Source: UBA6918 sp040754425
Lineage (GTDB): Bacteria > Pseudomonadota > Gammaproteobacteria > Burkholderiales > Thiobacillaceae
Reading direction: 5' to 3'
Assembly: GCA_040754425.1 (NCBI GenBank)
Contig: JBFMCR010000001.1
Location: forward strand, 1-64,000
Length of the DNA: 64,000 nt
In this document: positions 8,678 through 15,965 of the stretch, piece by piece
Layout of the letters: every line of letters begins with the position of its first letter
Numbering within the stretch: the first letter of the stretch is position 1
The notes under the pieces: generated by a model
Seen by the model: only the letters and a program-made list of their open reading frames with translations
Told to the model about the DNA's origin: nothing
Databases searched by the model: none
Translations under genes and position numbers: made by a program

Positions 8678-8767
8678 GGGGCCAGGGGCCGGGATTCAGG
8701 ATTCAGGGAAACCGATCCTGCCCACCGGCCCCTCCTGAATCCTGATCCCTGAATCCCGACCCCTCCT
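8678..8767. repeat. Hairpin element D (GATTCAGG arms)
   Basis: The left arm is GGGGCCAGGGGCC-GGGATTCAGG-ATTCAGGGA. The right arm (about 8727-8767) is CCCCTCCTGAATCCTGATCCCTGAATCCC in order, its degenerate complement. It fills the whole pgk-pyk gap and ends two bases before the pyk ATG, so pyk has no purine-rich Shine-Dalgarno of its own. Confidence 0.8.
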
Positions 8768-8768
8768 A

Positions 8769-10205
8769 ATGATTCGCAAAACCAAAATCGTCGGCACCCT
8801 GGGCCCGGCCTCGAGCGATCCCAAGGTGCTCGACAAGATGATGGAAGCCGGACTCGACGTGGTGCGGCTGAATTTTTCCCACGGCAAGCCGCAAGAGCAC
8901 ATCGAACGCGCCGAACTGGTGCGTCAGCTGGCGCGCGCACGCGGCCGCGCCATCGGCGTGCTGGTGGATCTGCAAGGGCCGAAAATCCGCATCGGCAAGT
9001 TCAAGAACGGCCCCATCACCCTGGAAAAGGGCGACAAGTTCATCCTCGATGCCGAATGCAAGGAAGGCAACAAGGAGCGCGTCGGCCTCGACTACAAAGA
9101 CCTGCCCAGGGATGTCGCGCGCGGCGCCACACTGCTGCTGGACGACGGCCGCATCGAGATGTGGGTGGAAAAGGTCGAAGGCAGCGAGATCCACTGCACC
9201 GTGGTACAGGGCGGCGTGCTTTCCAACAGCAAGGGCATCAACCGCAAGGGCGGAGGGCTCTCGGCCTCCGCGCTGACGGAAAAGGACATCGAGGACATCA
9301 AGACCGCCGCCGAACTGAAGGCGGATTATCTGGCGGTGTCCTTCCCCAAGACCGCCGCGGACATCCGCCAGGCGCGCGACCTCCTGAGGGCGGCTGGCGC
9401 CAGGAGCCTGATCGTCGCCAAAATCGAGCGCGCCGAGGCCATCGACAACCTGGATGAAATCCTCGACGAGGCCGACGCCATCATGGTGGCGCGCGGCGAC
9501 CTCGGCGTGGAAGTCGGCGATGCCGCCGTGCCGGCGCTGCAAAAGCGCATGATCCGCATGGCGCGCGACAAGAACAAGCTCGCCATCACCGCCACGCAGA
9601 TGATGGAATCGATGATCGAAAGCCCGATTCCGACCCGCGCCGAAGTGTCCGACGTGGCCAACGCGGTGCTCGACGGCACCGACGCGGTGATGCTCTCGGC
9701 CGAGACCGCAGCCGGCAAGTTTCCTGTGGAAGCCGTCGCGGCCATGCACCGCGTGTGCCTGGAGGCGGAGAAAGAGGCACAGCCCAACATCGGCGAGGCG
9801 CGCCTGTCGCGCAGCTTCCTGCGCACGGATGAATCCATCGCCATGAGCGCGGCCTATACTTCGCTGCACATGAACATCAAGGCCATTGCAGCCCTCACCC
9901 AGAGCGGCTCGACCTGTTTGTGGATGTCACGGCACAGCACCCACGTGCCCATCTACGCCTTGACACCCGAGGTGGAAACCCGTAGAAAAGTTACCCTGTT
10001 CCGCGGCGTCTACCCCATCAACTTCAAGATCAGCAAGGACAGCGACCGCGACGAATTGCTGGAAGCCGCCGAAGAAGAACTGCGCCGCCGCGGCGCGGTG
10101 CGCGAGGGCGATCTCATCATCCTCACCATCGGCGAACCGATCGGAAAGTCCGGCGGCACCAACACCCTGAAAATCGTCAAGGTGGGTAGCCGCAAGAAGG
10201 CATGA
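8769..10205 (+). CDS. pyk: Pyruvate kinase
   Basis: Converts phosphoenolpyruvate and ADP to pyruvate and ATP; 478 residues, cytoplasmic. The N-terminus RKTKIVGTLGPAS, the family signature around IVAKIERAEAI, the metal-binding ARGDLGVE and the segment TRAEVSDVANAVLDGTDA are all present. The C-terminal regulatory domain is complete. The ATG at 8769 follows the pyrimidine-rich arm of hairpin D (CCCCTCCTA), so initiation lacks a normal ribosome-binding site. The next ATGs lie inside conserved sequence and cannot be starts. Coupling to pgk or an unfolded-leader mechanism is inference. Confidence 0.95.
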   Translation: MIRKTKIVGTLGPASSDPKVLDKMMEAGLDVVRLNFSHGKPQEHIERAELVRQLARARGRAIGVLVDLQGPKIRIGKFKNGPITLEKGDKFILDAECKEGNKERVGLDYKDLPRDVARGATLLLDDGRIEMWVEKVEGSEIHCTVVQGGVLSNSKGINRKGGGLSASALTEKDIEDIKTAAELKADYLAVSFPKTAADIRQARDLLRAAGARSLIVAKIERAEAIDNLDEILDEADAIMVARGDLGVEVGDAAVPALQKRMIRMARDKNKLAITATQMMESMIESPIPTRAEVSDVANAVLDGTDAVMLSAETAAGKFPVEAVAAMHRVCLEAEKEAQPNIGEARLSRSFLRTDESIAMSAAYTSLHMNIKAIAALTQSGSTCLWMSRHSTHVPIYALTPEVETRRKVTLFRGVYPINFKISKDSDRDELLEAAEEELRRRGAVREGDLIILTIGEPIGKSGGTNTLKIVKVGSRKKA

Positions 10206-10229
10206 GTTTTTATTGATAAGGAGCAAGAC

Positions 10230-11297
10230 ATGGCACTCATTTCACTGCGTCAACTGCTGGACCACGCCGCCGAATACGGTTACGGTCTGCCGGCGTTCAA
10301 CGTCAACAACATGGAACAGGTCAAGGCCATCATGGAAGCCGCCGCAGCGGTCGATTCCCCGGTGATCCTGCAGGGCTCCGCCGGTGCGCGTTCCTACGCC
10401 GGCGAGCCCTTCCTGCGCCACCTGATCCAGGCCGCGATCGAAATGTACCCGCAGATTCCGATCTGCATGCACCAAGACCACGGCGCCAGCCCCGCCGTCT
10501 GTTTCCGTTCCATCCAGTCCGGCTTCAGCTCGGTGATGATGGATGGTTCGCTCAAGGAAGACGGCAAGACCCCGTCGACATATGAGTACAACGTCGAAGT
10601 CACCCGCAAGGTGGCCGAACTGGCGCACGCCTGCGGCGTGTCCGTCGAAGGCGAACTGGGCTGCCTGGGCTCGCTCGAGACCGGCAAGGCGGGCGAGGAA
10701 GACGGCCACGGCGCCGAGGGCACCCTGGACCACTCCATGCTGCTGACCGACCCCAACGAGGCCGCCGATTTCGTCGCCAAGACCAAGGTCGATGCCCTGG
10801 CCATCGCCATCGGCACTTCGCACGGCGCCTACAAGTTCACCCAGAGGCCCACCGGCAAGGTGCTGCGCATCGACCGCGTAAAGGAGATCCACGCCCGCAT
10901 CCCCAACGTGCACCTGGTCATGCACGGCTCCTCCTCGGTGCCCGAAGACTGGCTCGCCATCATCAACAGCTACGGCGGCGACATGGGCCAGACCTACGGC
11001 GTGCCCGTGGAAGAGATCGTGGAAGGCATCAAGAGCGGCGTACGCAAGGTCAACATCGACACCGACCTGCGCATGGCCTCCACCGGCGCCATCCGCAAGC
11101 ATCTGGCCGAGGACAAGAAGAACTTCGACCCGCGCAAGTTCCTCAAGGAAGCCACCAAGGCCATGAGCGGCATCTGCAAGGCCCGCTACGAAGCCTTCGG
11201 CTCTGCCGGCATGGCCAGCAAGATCGGCAAGGTCTACAGCCTGGAAGAAATGCAGAAGCGCTACGACAAGGGCGAGCTGGACCCCAAGGTCAACTGA
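10230..11297 (+). CDS. fba: Class II fructose-bisphosphate aldolase (Calvin-cycle subtype)
   Basis: Zinc-dependent aldolase of 355 residues splitting or forming fructose-1,6-bisphosphate (and often sedoheptulose-1,7-bisphosphate in the CbbA-like subtype). The zinc-site helix and strand PICMHQDHGAS, the segment VEGELGCLGSLETG and the phosphate-binding loops IGTSHGAYKF and HGSSSVPEDW are visible. AAGGAG precedes the ATG by 7 bases. Last gene of the block; a strong intrinsic terminator follows 18 bases after its stop. Confidence 0.96.
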   Translation: MALISLRQLLDHAAEYGYGLPAFNVNNMEQVKAIMEAAAAVDSPVILQGSAGARSYAGEPFLRHLIQAAIEMYPQIPICMHQDHGASPAVCFRSIQSGFSSVMMDGSLKEDGKTPSTYEYNVEVTRKVAELAHACGVSVEGELGCLGSLETGKAGEEDGHGAEGTLDHSMLLTDPNEAADFVAKTKVDALAIAIGTSHGAYKFTQRPTGKVLRIDRVKEIHARIPNVHLVMHGSSSVPEDWLAIINSYGGDMGQTYGVPVEEIVEGIKSGVRKVNIDTDLRMASTGAIRKHLAEDKKNFDPRKFLKEATKAMSGICKARYEAFGSAGMASKIGKVYSLEEMQKRYDKGELDPKVN

Positions 11298-11315
11298 TTC
11301 CGGAATTTTCCACCC

Positions 11316-11349
11316 AACGAAAAAGCGGCCATCAGGCCGCTTTTTCGTT
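11316..11349. terminator. Bidirectional intrinsic terminator after fba and corC
   Basis: A perfect 15-bp stem (AACGAAAAAGCGGCC, loop ATCA, complement GGCCGCTTTTTCGTT) with T-runs on both strands lies between the convergent fba and corC genes. Confidence 0.93.
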
Positions 11350-11363
11350 TCCGTTTCTCCGCC

Positions 11364-12218
11364 TCATACTTCGAGCGGCAGTTGCGGAACCGGCGTAGCC
11401 CGCTCAACCACCAAAGTATGAACACGTCGCGAATCGGCGCGCAATACCTGCACCTTGAGGCCGTCGAATTCGATGCTTTCTCCGCGCTTGGGCAGACGCC
11501 CGAACTTCGACAGCACCAGCCCGCCGACGGTATCGAAATCCTCGTCTGAAAAATCCGTTCCCATCGCCTCGTTGAAATCGGCGATTTCCGTCGCCGCTTT
11601 CACGCGGTAGCGGCCCGACTTGTCGCGTATGATGTTGTCTTCGGTCTCGTCGAAGTCGTACTCGTCTTCGATGTCGCCGACGATCTGCTCGAGCACGTCC
11701 TCGATGGTGACCAGTCCCGCCACGCCGCCGTATTCGTCGACCACGATTGCCATGTGGTTGCGGCTGGCGCGGAACTCCTTCAGCAGCACGTTGAGGCGCT
11801 TGGATTCGGGGATGAAAATGGCCGGGCGCAGGGTGTCGCGCATGTCCAGTTCCTCGCCGATCTGCAATCTGAGCAGGTCCTTGGCCAGCAGGATGCCGAG
11901 CACGTTGTCCTTCTCGCCGTCCACCACGGGAAAGCGCGAGTGCGCCGCCTCGATCACGCGCGGCAGGAATTGCTCGGGGGATTCGTTGATGTCCACCACG
12001 TCCATCTGCGAACGCGGGATCATGATGTCGCGCACCTGCATTTCGCCCACCTGCAGCACGCCCTCGATCATGGCCAGCCCGTCTGCGTCCATGAGGTTGC
12101 GCTCGTAGGCGGCGTGGAGGATTTCGATCAGCTCTTCCCGGTCTTCCGGCTGCCGGGATAGAAAGTGGGACAGGCGTACCAGCCAGTTGCGGTGCGGTCG
12201 ACTACTGTCGGGGTCCAT
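11364..12218 (-). CDS. corC: CorC/HlyC-family protein with paired CBS domains
   Basis: A 284-residue cytoplasmic protein of the CorC type, historically linked to Mg2+/Co2+ efflux. An N-terminal acidic stretch (SRQPEDREELIEIL) is followed by two CBS domains (about 60-185; RDIMIPRSQMDVVDI and EYGGVAGLVTIEDVLEQI) and a C-terminal CorC_HlyC domain (about 200-280; TVGGLVLSKFGRLPKRG). It has no membrane DUF21 domain, unlike longer relatives. The ATG at 12218 (MDPDSSRPHRNW) matches the family better than one 12 codons upstream. It sits downstream of ybeY in the conserved miaB-phoH-ybeY-corC order. Confidence 0.9.
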   Translation of the reverse strand: MDPDSSRPHRNWLVRLSHFLSRQPEDREELIEILHAAYERNLMDADGLAMIEGVLQVGEMQVRDIMIPRSQMDVVDINESPEQFLPRVIEAAHSRFPVVDGEKDNVLGILLAKDLLRLQIGEELDMRDTLRPAIFIPESKRLNVLLKEFRASRNHMAIVVDEYGGVAGLVTIEDVLEQIVGDIEDEYDFDETEDNIIRDKSGRYRVKAATEIADFNEAMGTDFSDEDFDTVGGLVLSKFGRLPKRGESIEFDGLKVQVLRADSRRVHTLVVERATPVPQLPLEV

Positions 12219-12258
12219 ATAAAACGGGACAAGTGAATAAAGCGAAGCCGACAAGTAC

Positions 12259-12343
12259 GGGGTTAGGGGCTAGGAATTAGGGGAAAAGCGCGGGCGCAAC
12301 CCGCGCCGGCCCTGACCCCAGGTCCCTAAATCCCAACCCCTGA
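12259..12343. repeat. Hairpin element E (GGGGTTA arms)
   Basis: The arm GGGGTTA-GGGGCTA-GGAATTA-GGGG is complemented from 12311 by CCCTGACCCCAGGTCCCTAAATCCCAACCCC. The apex is GCGCGGGC/GCCCGCGC-like. It spans the 3' end of ybeY: the ybeY stop and its last codons (SGVGI) are read from the right arm. Confidence 0.75.
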
Positions 12344-12928
12344 CTGAACAGCTTGGCTTTTCTCGCTCGCGTAGGGATCATTAAACCTCAGGCGGCGCAA
12401 AATTTCCACCTCGCGCGCCTCCATCTCGCGCGCCTCGGCTTCGCTTTCATGATCGAAGCCCTGCATGTGCAGCACGCCGTGCACGGTGAGGTGCGCGTAA
12501 TGCGCACGCAATTCCTTGCCCTGCCCGCGCGCCTCTTTTTCCACCACCGGCGCACACAGCACGATGTCGCCGGCCAGCACGCCGTCTTCCTCGCCATAGG
12601 CGAAGGTCAACACATTGGTGGCGTAGTCCTTGCCGCGGTAATCGCGATTGAGCATGCGGCCCTCGTCTTCATCGACGATGCGCAGGGTGATTTGCGCCGC
12701 CTCGACATTTTCTCCCCTCTCCCTCTCCCTCAGGGAGAGGGAGAGGGGGTGAGGGCGAGCCCCGCCGCCACCCTGACATTTCTCCCTCGCCCCAACCCCT
12801 CCCCCCGCGGGAGAGGGGCTCAAGGCCGCGCCCACCCAGCGGCGGAACTGCTGGCGCGTGGGCAGTTCCCGTGCCTGGCTCGCATACTGCACCGACAGCG
12901 AGAATTTCGTCCGCCCCCCAGCCCTCAC
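12326..12928 (-). CDS. ybeY: Endoribonuclease/rRNA maturation factor YbeY with in-frame repeat insertion
   Basis: Single-strand-specific metalloendoribonuclease for 16S rRNA 3' maturation and ribosome quality control. The zinc motif HGVLHMQGFDHE (HxxxHxxxxxH) is intact near residues 145-156. The product is 200 residues against about 150-155 for the family. The excess is an insert at about residues 37-76, rich in G/P/S/R and coded by a GC-rich inverted repeat (12701-12820). Normal sequence resumes at QITLRIVDEDEG. The start is GTG at 12928, overlapping the phoH-like stop as GTGA. The last residues (SGVGI) derive from hairpin element E. Probably still functional because the catalytic core is untouched; this is inference. 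Confidence 0.88.
   Translation of the reverse strand: MRAGGRTKFSLSVQYASQARELPTRQQFRRWVGAALSPSPAGGGVGAREKCQGGGGARPHPLSLSLRERERGENVEAAQITLRIVDEDEGRMLNRDYRGKDYATNVLTFAYGEEDGVLAGDIVLCAPVVEKEARGQGKELRAHYAHLTVHGVLHMQGFDHESEAEAREMEAREVEILRRLRFNDPYASEKSQAVQSGVGI
12701..12820. repeat. Repeat insertion F inside ybeY
   Basis: The segment has TCTCCCCTCTCCCTCTCCCTC-type words facing GAGGGAGAGGGGG, then a second hairpin around CCCCGCGGGAGAGGGG (to about 12835). It is a multiple of three in effect and contains no stop in the ybeY frame. A shorter relative lies at 46490-46508. Confidence 0.75.
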
Positions 12929-12946
12929 TCCTCACTCCTCACTCTT
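12922..12946. repeat. Heptamer repeat G at the phoH-ybeY junction
   Basis: On the minus strand GTGAGGA occurs about three times in tandem. It encodes the C-terminal VRSEE of the PhoH-like protein, provides its TGA, and supplies the GTG start of ybeY. Confidence 0.7.
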
Positions 12947-13866
12947 TTCTGCGCATAGGCGTCGACGATGCGCGCGACCAGCGGGTGGCGCACCACGTCT
13001 TCCCTGGTGAACCGGGTAAAGGCGATGCCGCGCACCTCGCCCAGCACCTCCGCTGCATCCTTGAGGCCGCTTTTCATGCCCTTGGGCAGGTCGATCTGGG
13101 TGATGTCGCCGGTGACCACAGCCTTGGCGCCGAAGCCGATGCGGGTCAAAAACATCTGCATCTGCTCGGGCGTGGTGTTCTGCGCCTCGTCGAGGATGAT
13201 GAAGGCGTGGTTCAGCGTGCGGCCGCGCATGAAGGCGAGCGGCGCCACTTCGATCGTATTGCGCTCGATCAGCTTCATCACCTTGTCGAAACCCATCAGG
13301 TCGTAGAGCGCGTCATACAGCGGTCGCAGGTAGGGATCGACCTTCTGCGCAAGATCGCCGGGCAGAAAACCCAGGCGTTCGCCCGCTTCCACGGCAGGGC
13401 GCGTGAGCACGATGCGCTTCACCGCGTCGCGCTCCAGGGCGTCGACCGCGCAGGCCACGGCGAGATAAGTCTTGCCGGTGCCGGCCGGGCCGATGCCGAA
13501 AGTGATGTCGTGGGTCTGGATCTGTTCCAGGTACACCGCCTGCCCCGGCGTGCGCGGCTTGAGATCGGCGCGGCGCGTGCGCAGCACGGGGCCGGCTTCG
13601 TCCGCCGCCCCGCGCGCGAGTTCCACCAGGCCTAGCTGGATGTCGTCCAGCGTCAGGTCTTCGTGCGACCTGTTGTAGAAGTGTTCGAGCGCGGCGATGG
13701 CGTCACTGGCGCGCGCGCCGCTGGCGGAAAAACGGCTGCCGCGGCGGCGGATGAGCACGTCGAAAGCCGTCTCGATCTGGCGCAGGTTCTCGTCCATGGG
13801 CCCGCACAGGATGGCCAGCCGATGGTTGTCCACCGGCTTGAAGTCGATGTCGGTCACCTCAGCCAT
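12925..13866 (-). CDS. ybeZ: PhoH-like ATPase (YbeZ)
   Basis: P-loop ATPase of 313 residues that partners YbeY in many proteobacteria. Walker A is GPAGTGKTYLA (about 125-135), Walker B FIILDEAQN (about 220). Its N-terminal domain (VDNHRLAILCGPMDENLRQIE) is typical of the YbeZ subgroup. I choose the ATG at 13866 (MAEVTDIDF), which overlaps the miaB stop by 8 bases. A start 18 codons further upstream is possible but lies deep in miaB. The C-terminal VRSEE is encoded by a heptamer repeat. Confidence 0.9.
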   Translation of the reverse strand: MAEVTDIDFKPVDNHRLAILCGPMDENLRQIETAFDVLIRRRGSRFSASGARASDAIAALEHFYNRSHEDLTLDDIQLGLVELARGAADEAGPVLRTRRADLKPRTPGQAVYLEQIQTHDITFGIGPAGTGKTYLAVACAVDALERDAVKRIVLTRPAVEAGERLGFLPGDLAQKVDPYLRPLYDALYDLMGFDKVMKLIERNTIEVAPLAFMRGRTLNHAFIILDEAQNTTPEQMQMFLTRIGFGAKAVVTGDITQIDLPKGMKSGLKDAAEVLGEVRGIAFTRFTREDVVRHPLVARIVDAYAQKRVRSEE

Positions 13867-15187
13867 GGATGACGACTTCTCCGCGCAGGCTGTGCGGCAG
13901 AGCCCGTGTGATGGTGACATTGACGAACTGCCCGATCAGCCGCGGCTGGCCCTTGAAATTGACGATGCGGTTGTTGTCGGTGCGGCCCATCAGTTCTTCC
14001 GCGTCCTTTTTCGACACGCCCTCCACCAGCACGCGCTGCACCGTGCCTTCCATGTCCTTGTTGACCTGTCGGGCGGCGGCGTTGATGGCCGCCTGCAAAC
14101 GCGCAAGCCGCGCCTGCTTTACCGCATGCGGCACCTCGTCGGGCAGGTCGGCGGCCGGCGTGCCGGGGCGCTTGCTGTAGATGAAGGAAAACGAAGCGTC
14201 GAAGCCCACCTCCTCGATCAGCTTCATGGTGGCCTCGAAATCGGCATCGCTCTCGCCGGGAAAGCCGACGATGAAATCCGAGGACAGGCACAAATCCGGG
14301 CGCGCGGCCTTCAATTTACGCGCCAGGCTCTTGTACTCAAGCGCGGTGTAGCCGCGCTTCATGGCGGCGAGAATGCGGTCGGAGCCCGATTGCACCGGCA
14401 GATGCAGATGCGACACCAGCTTGGGCAGCTTTTCGTAGCAGGCGATCAGGCGTTCGCTCATCTCGCGCGGATGGCTGGTGGTATACCTGATTCTTTCGAT
14501 GCCGGGGATCTCGTGCACGCATTCGAGCAGAAAGGCGAAATCTGCAATTTCACCGTCATCCATGCAGCCGCGATAGGCGTTGACGTTTTGCCCCAGCAAA
14601 GTGATTTCCTTCACCCCCTGCTCGGCGAGTTGGGCGACTTCGGCGATGACGTCGTCGAAGGGGCGCGAGACTTCCTCGCCGCGGGTGTAGGGCACCACGC
14701 AGAAGGTGCAATACTTGGAACACCCTTCCATGATGGAGACGAAGGCGGTCGCCCCCTCCACTTTCGCCGCCGGCAGGCGGTCGAACTTCTCGATCTCGGG
14801 AAAGCTGATGTCCACCTGGGCGCGCCCGGTTTCGCGCCGCCTGGCGATCAGTTCCGGCAGCCGGTGGAGGGTCTGCGGGCCGAACACCACGTCGACATAA
14901 TTGGCGCGCGAGACGATGGCCGCGCCCTCCTGGCTCGCCACGCAGCCGCCCACGCCGATGATGAGATCGGGGTTCTTCGCCTTCAGCCCGCGCACGCGGC
15001 CCAAGTCGGAAAACACCTTCTCCTGCGCCTTCTCGCGCACCGAGCAGGTGTTGAACAGGATCACGTCGGCCTCTTCCGGATTGTCGGTTTTGACGAAGCT
15101 TTCGGCCGCGGCAAGCACGTCCGCCATCTTGTCCGAGTCGTACTCGTTCATCTGGCAGCCGAAGGTCTTGATGTAGAGCTTTTTCAT
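13859..15187 (-). CDS. miaB: tRNA-2-methylthio-N6-dimethylallyladenosine synthase
   Basis: Radical-SAM methylthiotransferase modifying A37 of tRNAs that read UNN codons; 442 residues. An N-terminal UPF0004 domain carries cysteines for the auxiliary cluster (TFGCQMNEYDS, FNTCSVREKA, GCVASQEG). The radical-SAM motif is GCSKYCTFCVVPY (about 155-167), followed by a C-terminal TRAM domain. It leads the miaB-ybeZ-ybeY-corC run and lies directly downstream of tRNA-Met on the same strand. Confidence 0.95.
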   Translation of the reverse strand: MKKLYIKTFGCQMNEYDSDKMADVLAAAESFVKTDNPEEADVILFNTCSVREKAQEKVFSDLGRVRGLKAKNPDLIIGVGGCVASQEGAAIVSRANYVDVVFGPQTLHRLPELIARRRETGRAQVDISFPEIEKFDRLPAAKVEGATAFVSIMEGCSKYCTFCVVPYTRGEEVSRPFDDVIAEVAQLAEQGVKEITLLGQNVNAYRGCMDDGEIADFAFLLECVHEIPGIERIRYTTSHPREMSERLIACYEKLPKLVSHLHLPVQSGSDRILAAMKRGYTALEYKSLARKLKAARPDLCLSSDFIVGFPGESDADFEATMKLIEEVGFDASFSFIYSKRPGTPAADLPDEVPHAVKQARLARLQAAINAAARQVNKDMEGTVQRVLVEGVSKKDAEELMGRTDNNRIVNFKGQPRLIGQFVNVTITRALPHSLRGEVVIHG

Positions 15188-15231
15188 GATGGCGCCGGGC
15201 TGTTGTGCGACAGAGGGCGAAAAAGGGAGGG

Positions 15232-15308
15232 TGGTGGTGATGGGCAGAATTGAACTGCCGACCTGCGGGTTATGAATCCGCCGCTCTAACCAACTGAGCT
15301 ACATCACC
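15232..15308 (-). tRNA. tRNA-Met (CAT), elongator type
   Basis: A 77-base cloverleaf including encoded CCA. The acceptor GGTGATG pairs with CATCACC, the D-arm is GCTCAGTTGGTTAGAGC, the anticodon loop ATTCATAAC has CAT, and the T-arm GGCAG/CTGCC encloses TTCAATT. A paired G1-C72 argues against initiator tRNA. A tRNA-Ile2 (lysidine) reading cannot be fully excluded, but the body resembles elongator tRNA-Met. Confidence 0.92.
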
Positions 15309-15385
15309 ACGCGAAAGGGCGAAATTCTAGTGTTTTCAAGCGGTTCTGTCAAAACGCTTTGGGGCAGGCGCTAAAGTCCGCGGAA

Positions 15386-15937
15386 TCAGTGCGCCCGCAG
15401 CCTGGCCAGTTCGTCCAGCAGGTTGATCAGCAATTCCTTGCCCAGCGGACCCATGCCCTTGCCGAGCTTGCCGGCGTCGCGCTCCCCATCCACCAGGCGG
15501 CGCATGATGCCGCCAAGGCGTGCCATGTCGCCGCCCGCCTTCAGCATCTGTTCGGCCATGTTGGCCAGGGCAGCAAAGGCCCTGGCATCGCCGCTGCCGG
15601 CGGCATGGATCATGGCCGCCAGCCCGGGTGCTGCGGCGGCGCCGTCCGGCGCCTGCACGGGCGGCAGGGTGGCCGGGTTGTCCAGACCGCGCAGGATGGC
15701 GTCAATCAGGATGCGGTCTTCTTCGTCGAGGCCCAGTTTGATGTCATCGCCGCGCTTGCCGTCGACGATCCGGCGGATCGCCGCCACCAGTTTTCCCCAG
15801 CCCGCTTCCTCGGCGGCTTTGAGATGTTCGTGCAACTGCGGCAGCTGGCTGCGGTCGCGCAGGGCGTTGACCACGCCATGGATAAAGGCCGCGTGCAGGC
15901 GCAGCACCTGTTCGACGGCAGCGGGAAGTTCGGCCAT
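15386..15937 (-). CDS. Conserved protein of unknown function, mostly helical
   Basis: A 183-residue soluble protein that I do not recognise. It has no signal peptide or membrane segment. It is rich in Leu/Ala/Glu/Asp with several likely amphipathic helices (VEQVLRLHAAFIHGVV; ELLINLLDELARLRAH) and an Ala-rich central linker (PDGAAAAPGLAAMI). The ATG at 15937 has AAGGA 7 bases upstream, so it is preferred over the one five codons earlier. It is separated from gluQ by 28 bases on the same strand and may be co-transcribed. No function can be assigned. Confidence 0.7.
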   Translation of the reverse strand: MAELPAAVEQVLRLHAAFIHGVVNALRDRSQLPQLHEHLKAAEEAGWGKLVAAIRRIVDGKRGDDIKLGLDEEDRILIDAILRGLDNPATLPPVQAPDGAAAAPGLAAMIHAAGSGDARAFAALANMAEQMLKAGGDMARLGGIMRRLVDGERDAGKLGKGMGPLGKELLINLLDELARLRAH

Positions 15938-15965
15938 GTCGGATTCCTTCAAAAAAGCTCATTCA

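Noticed and set aside
4121..11297. Proof of a Calvin cycle
   Set aside because: The tkt-gap-pgk-pyk-fba order and the aldolase subtype are suggestive, but no RuBisCO, phosphoribulokinase or CbbR gene is in the window.
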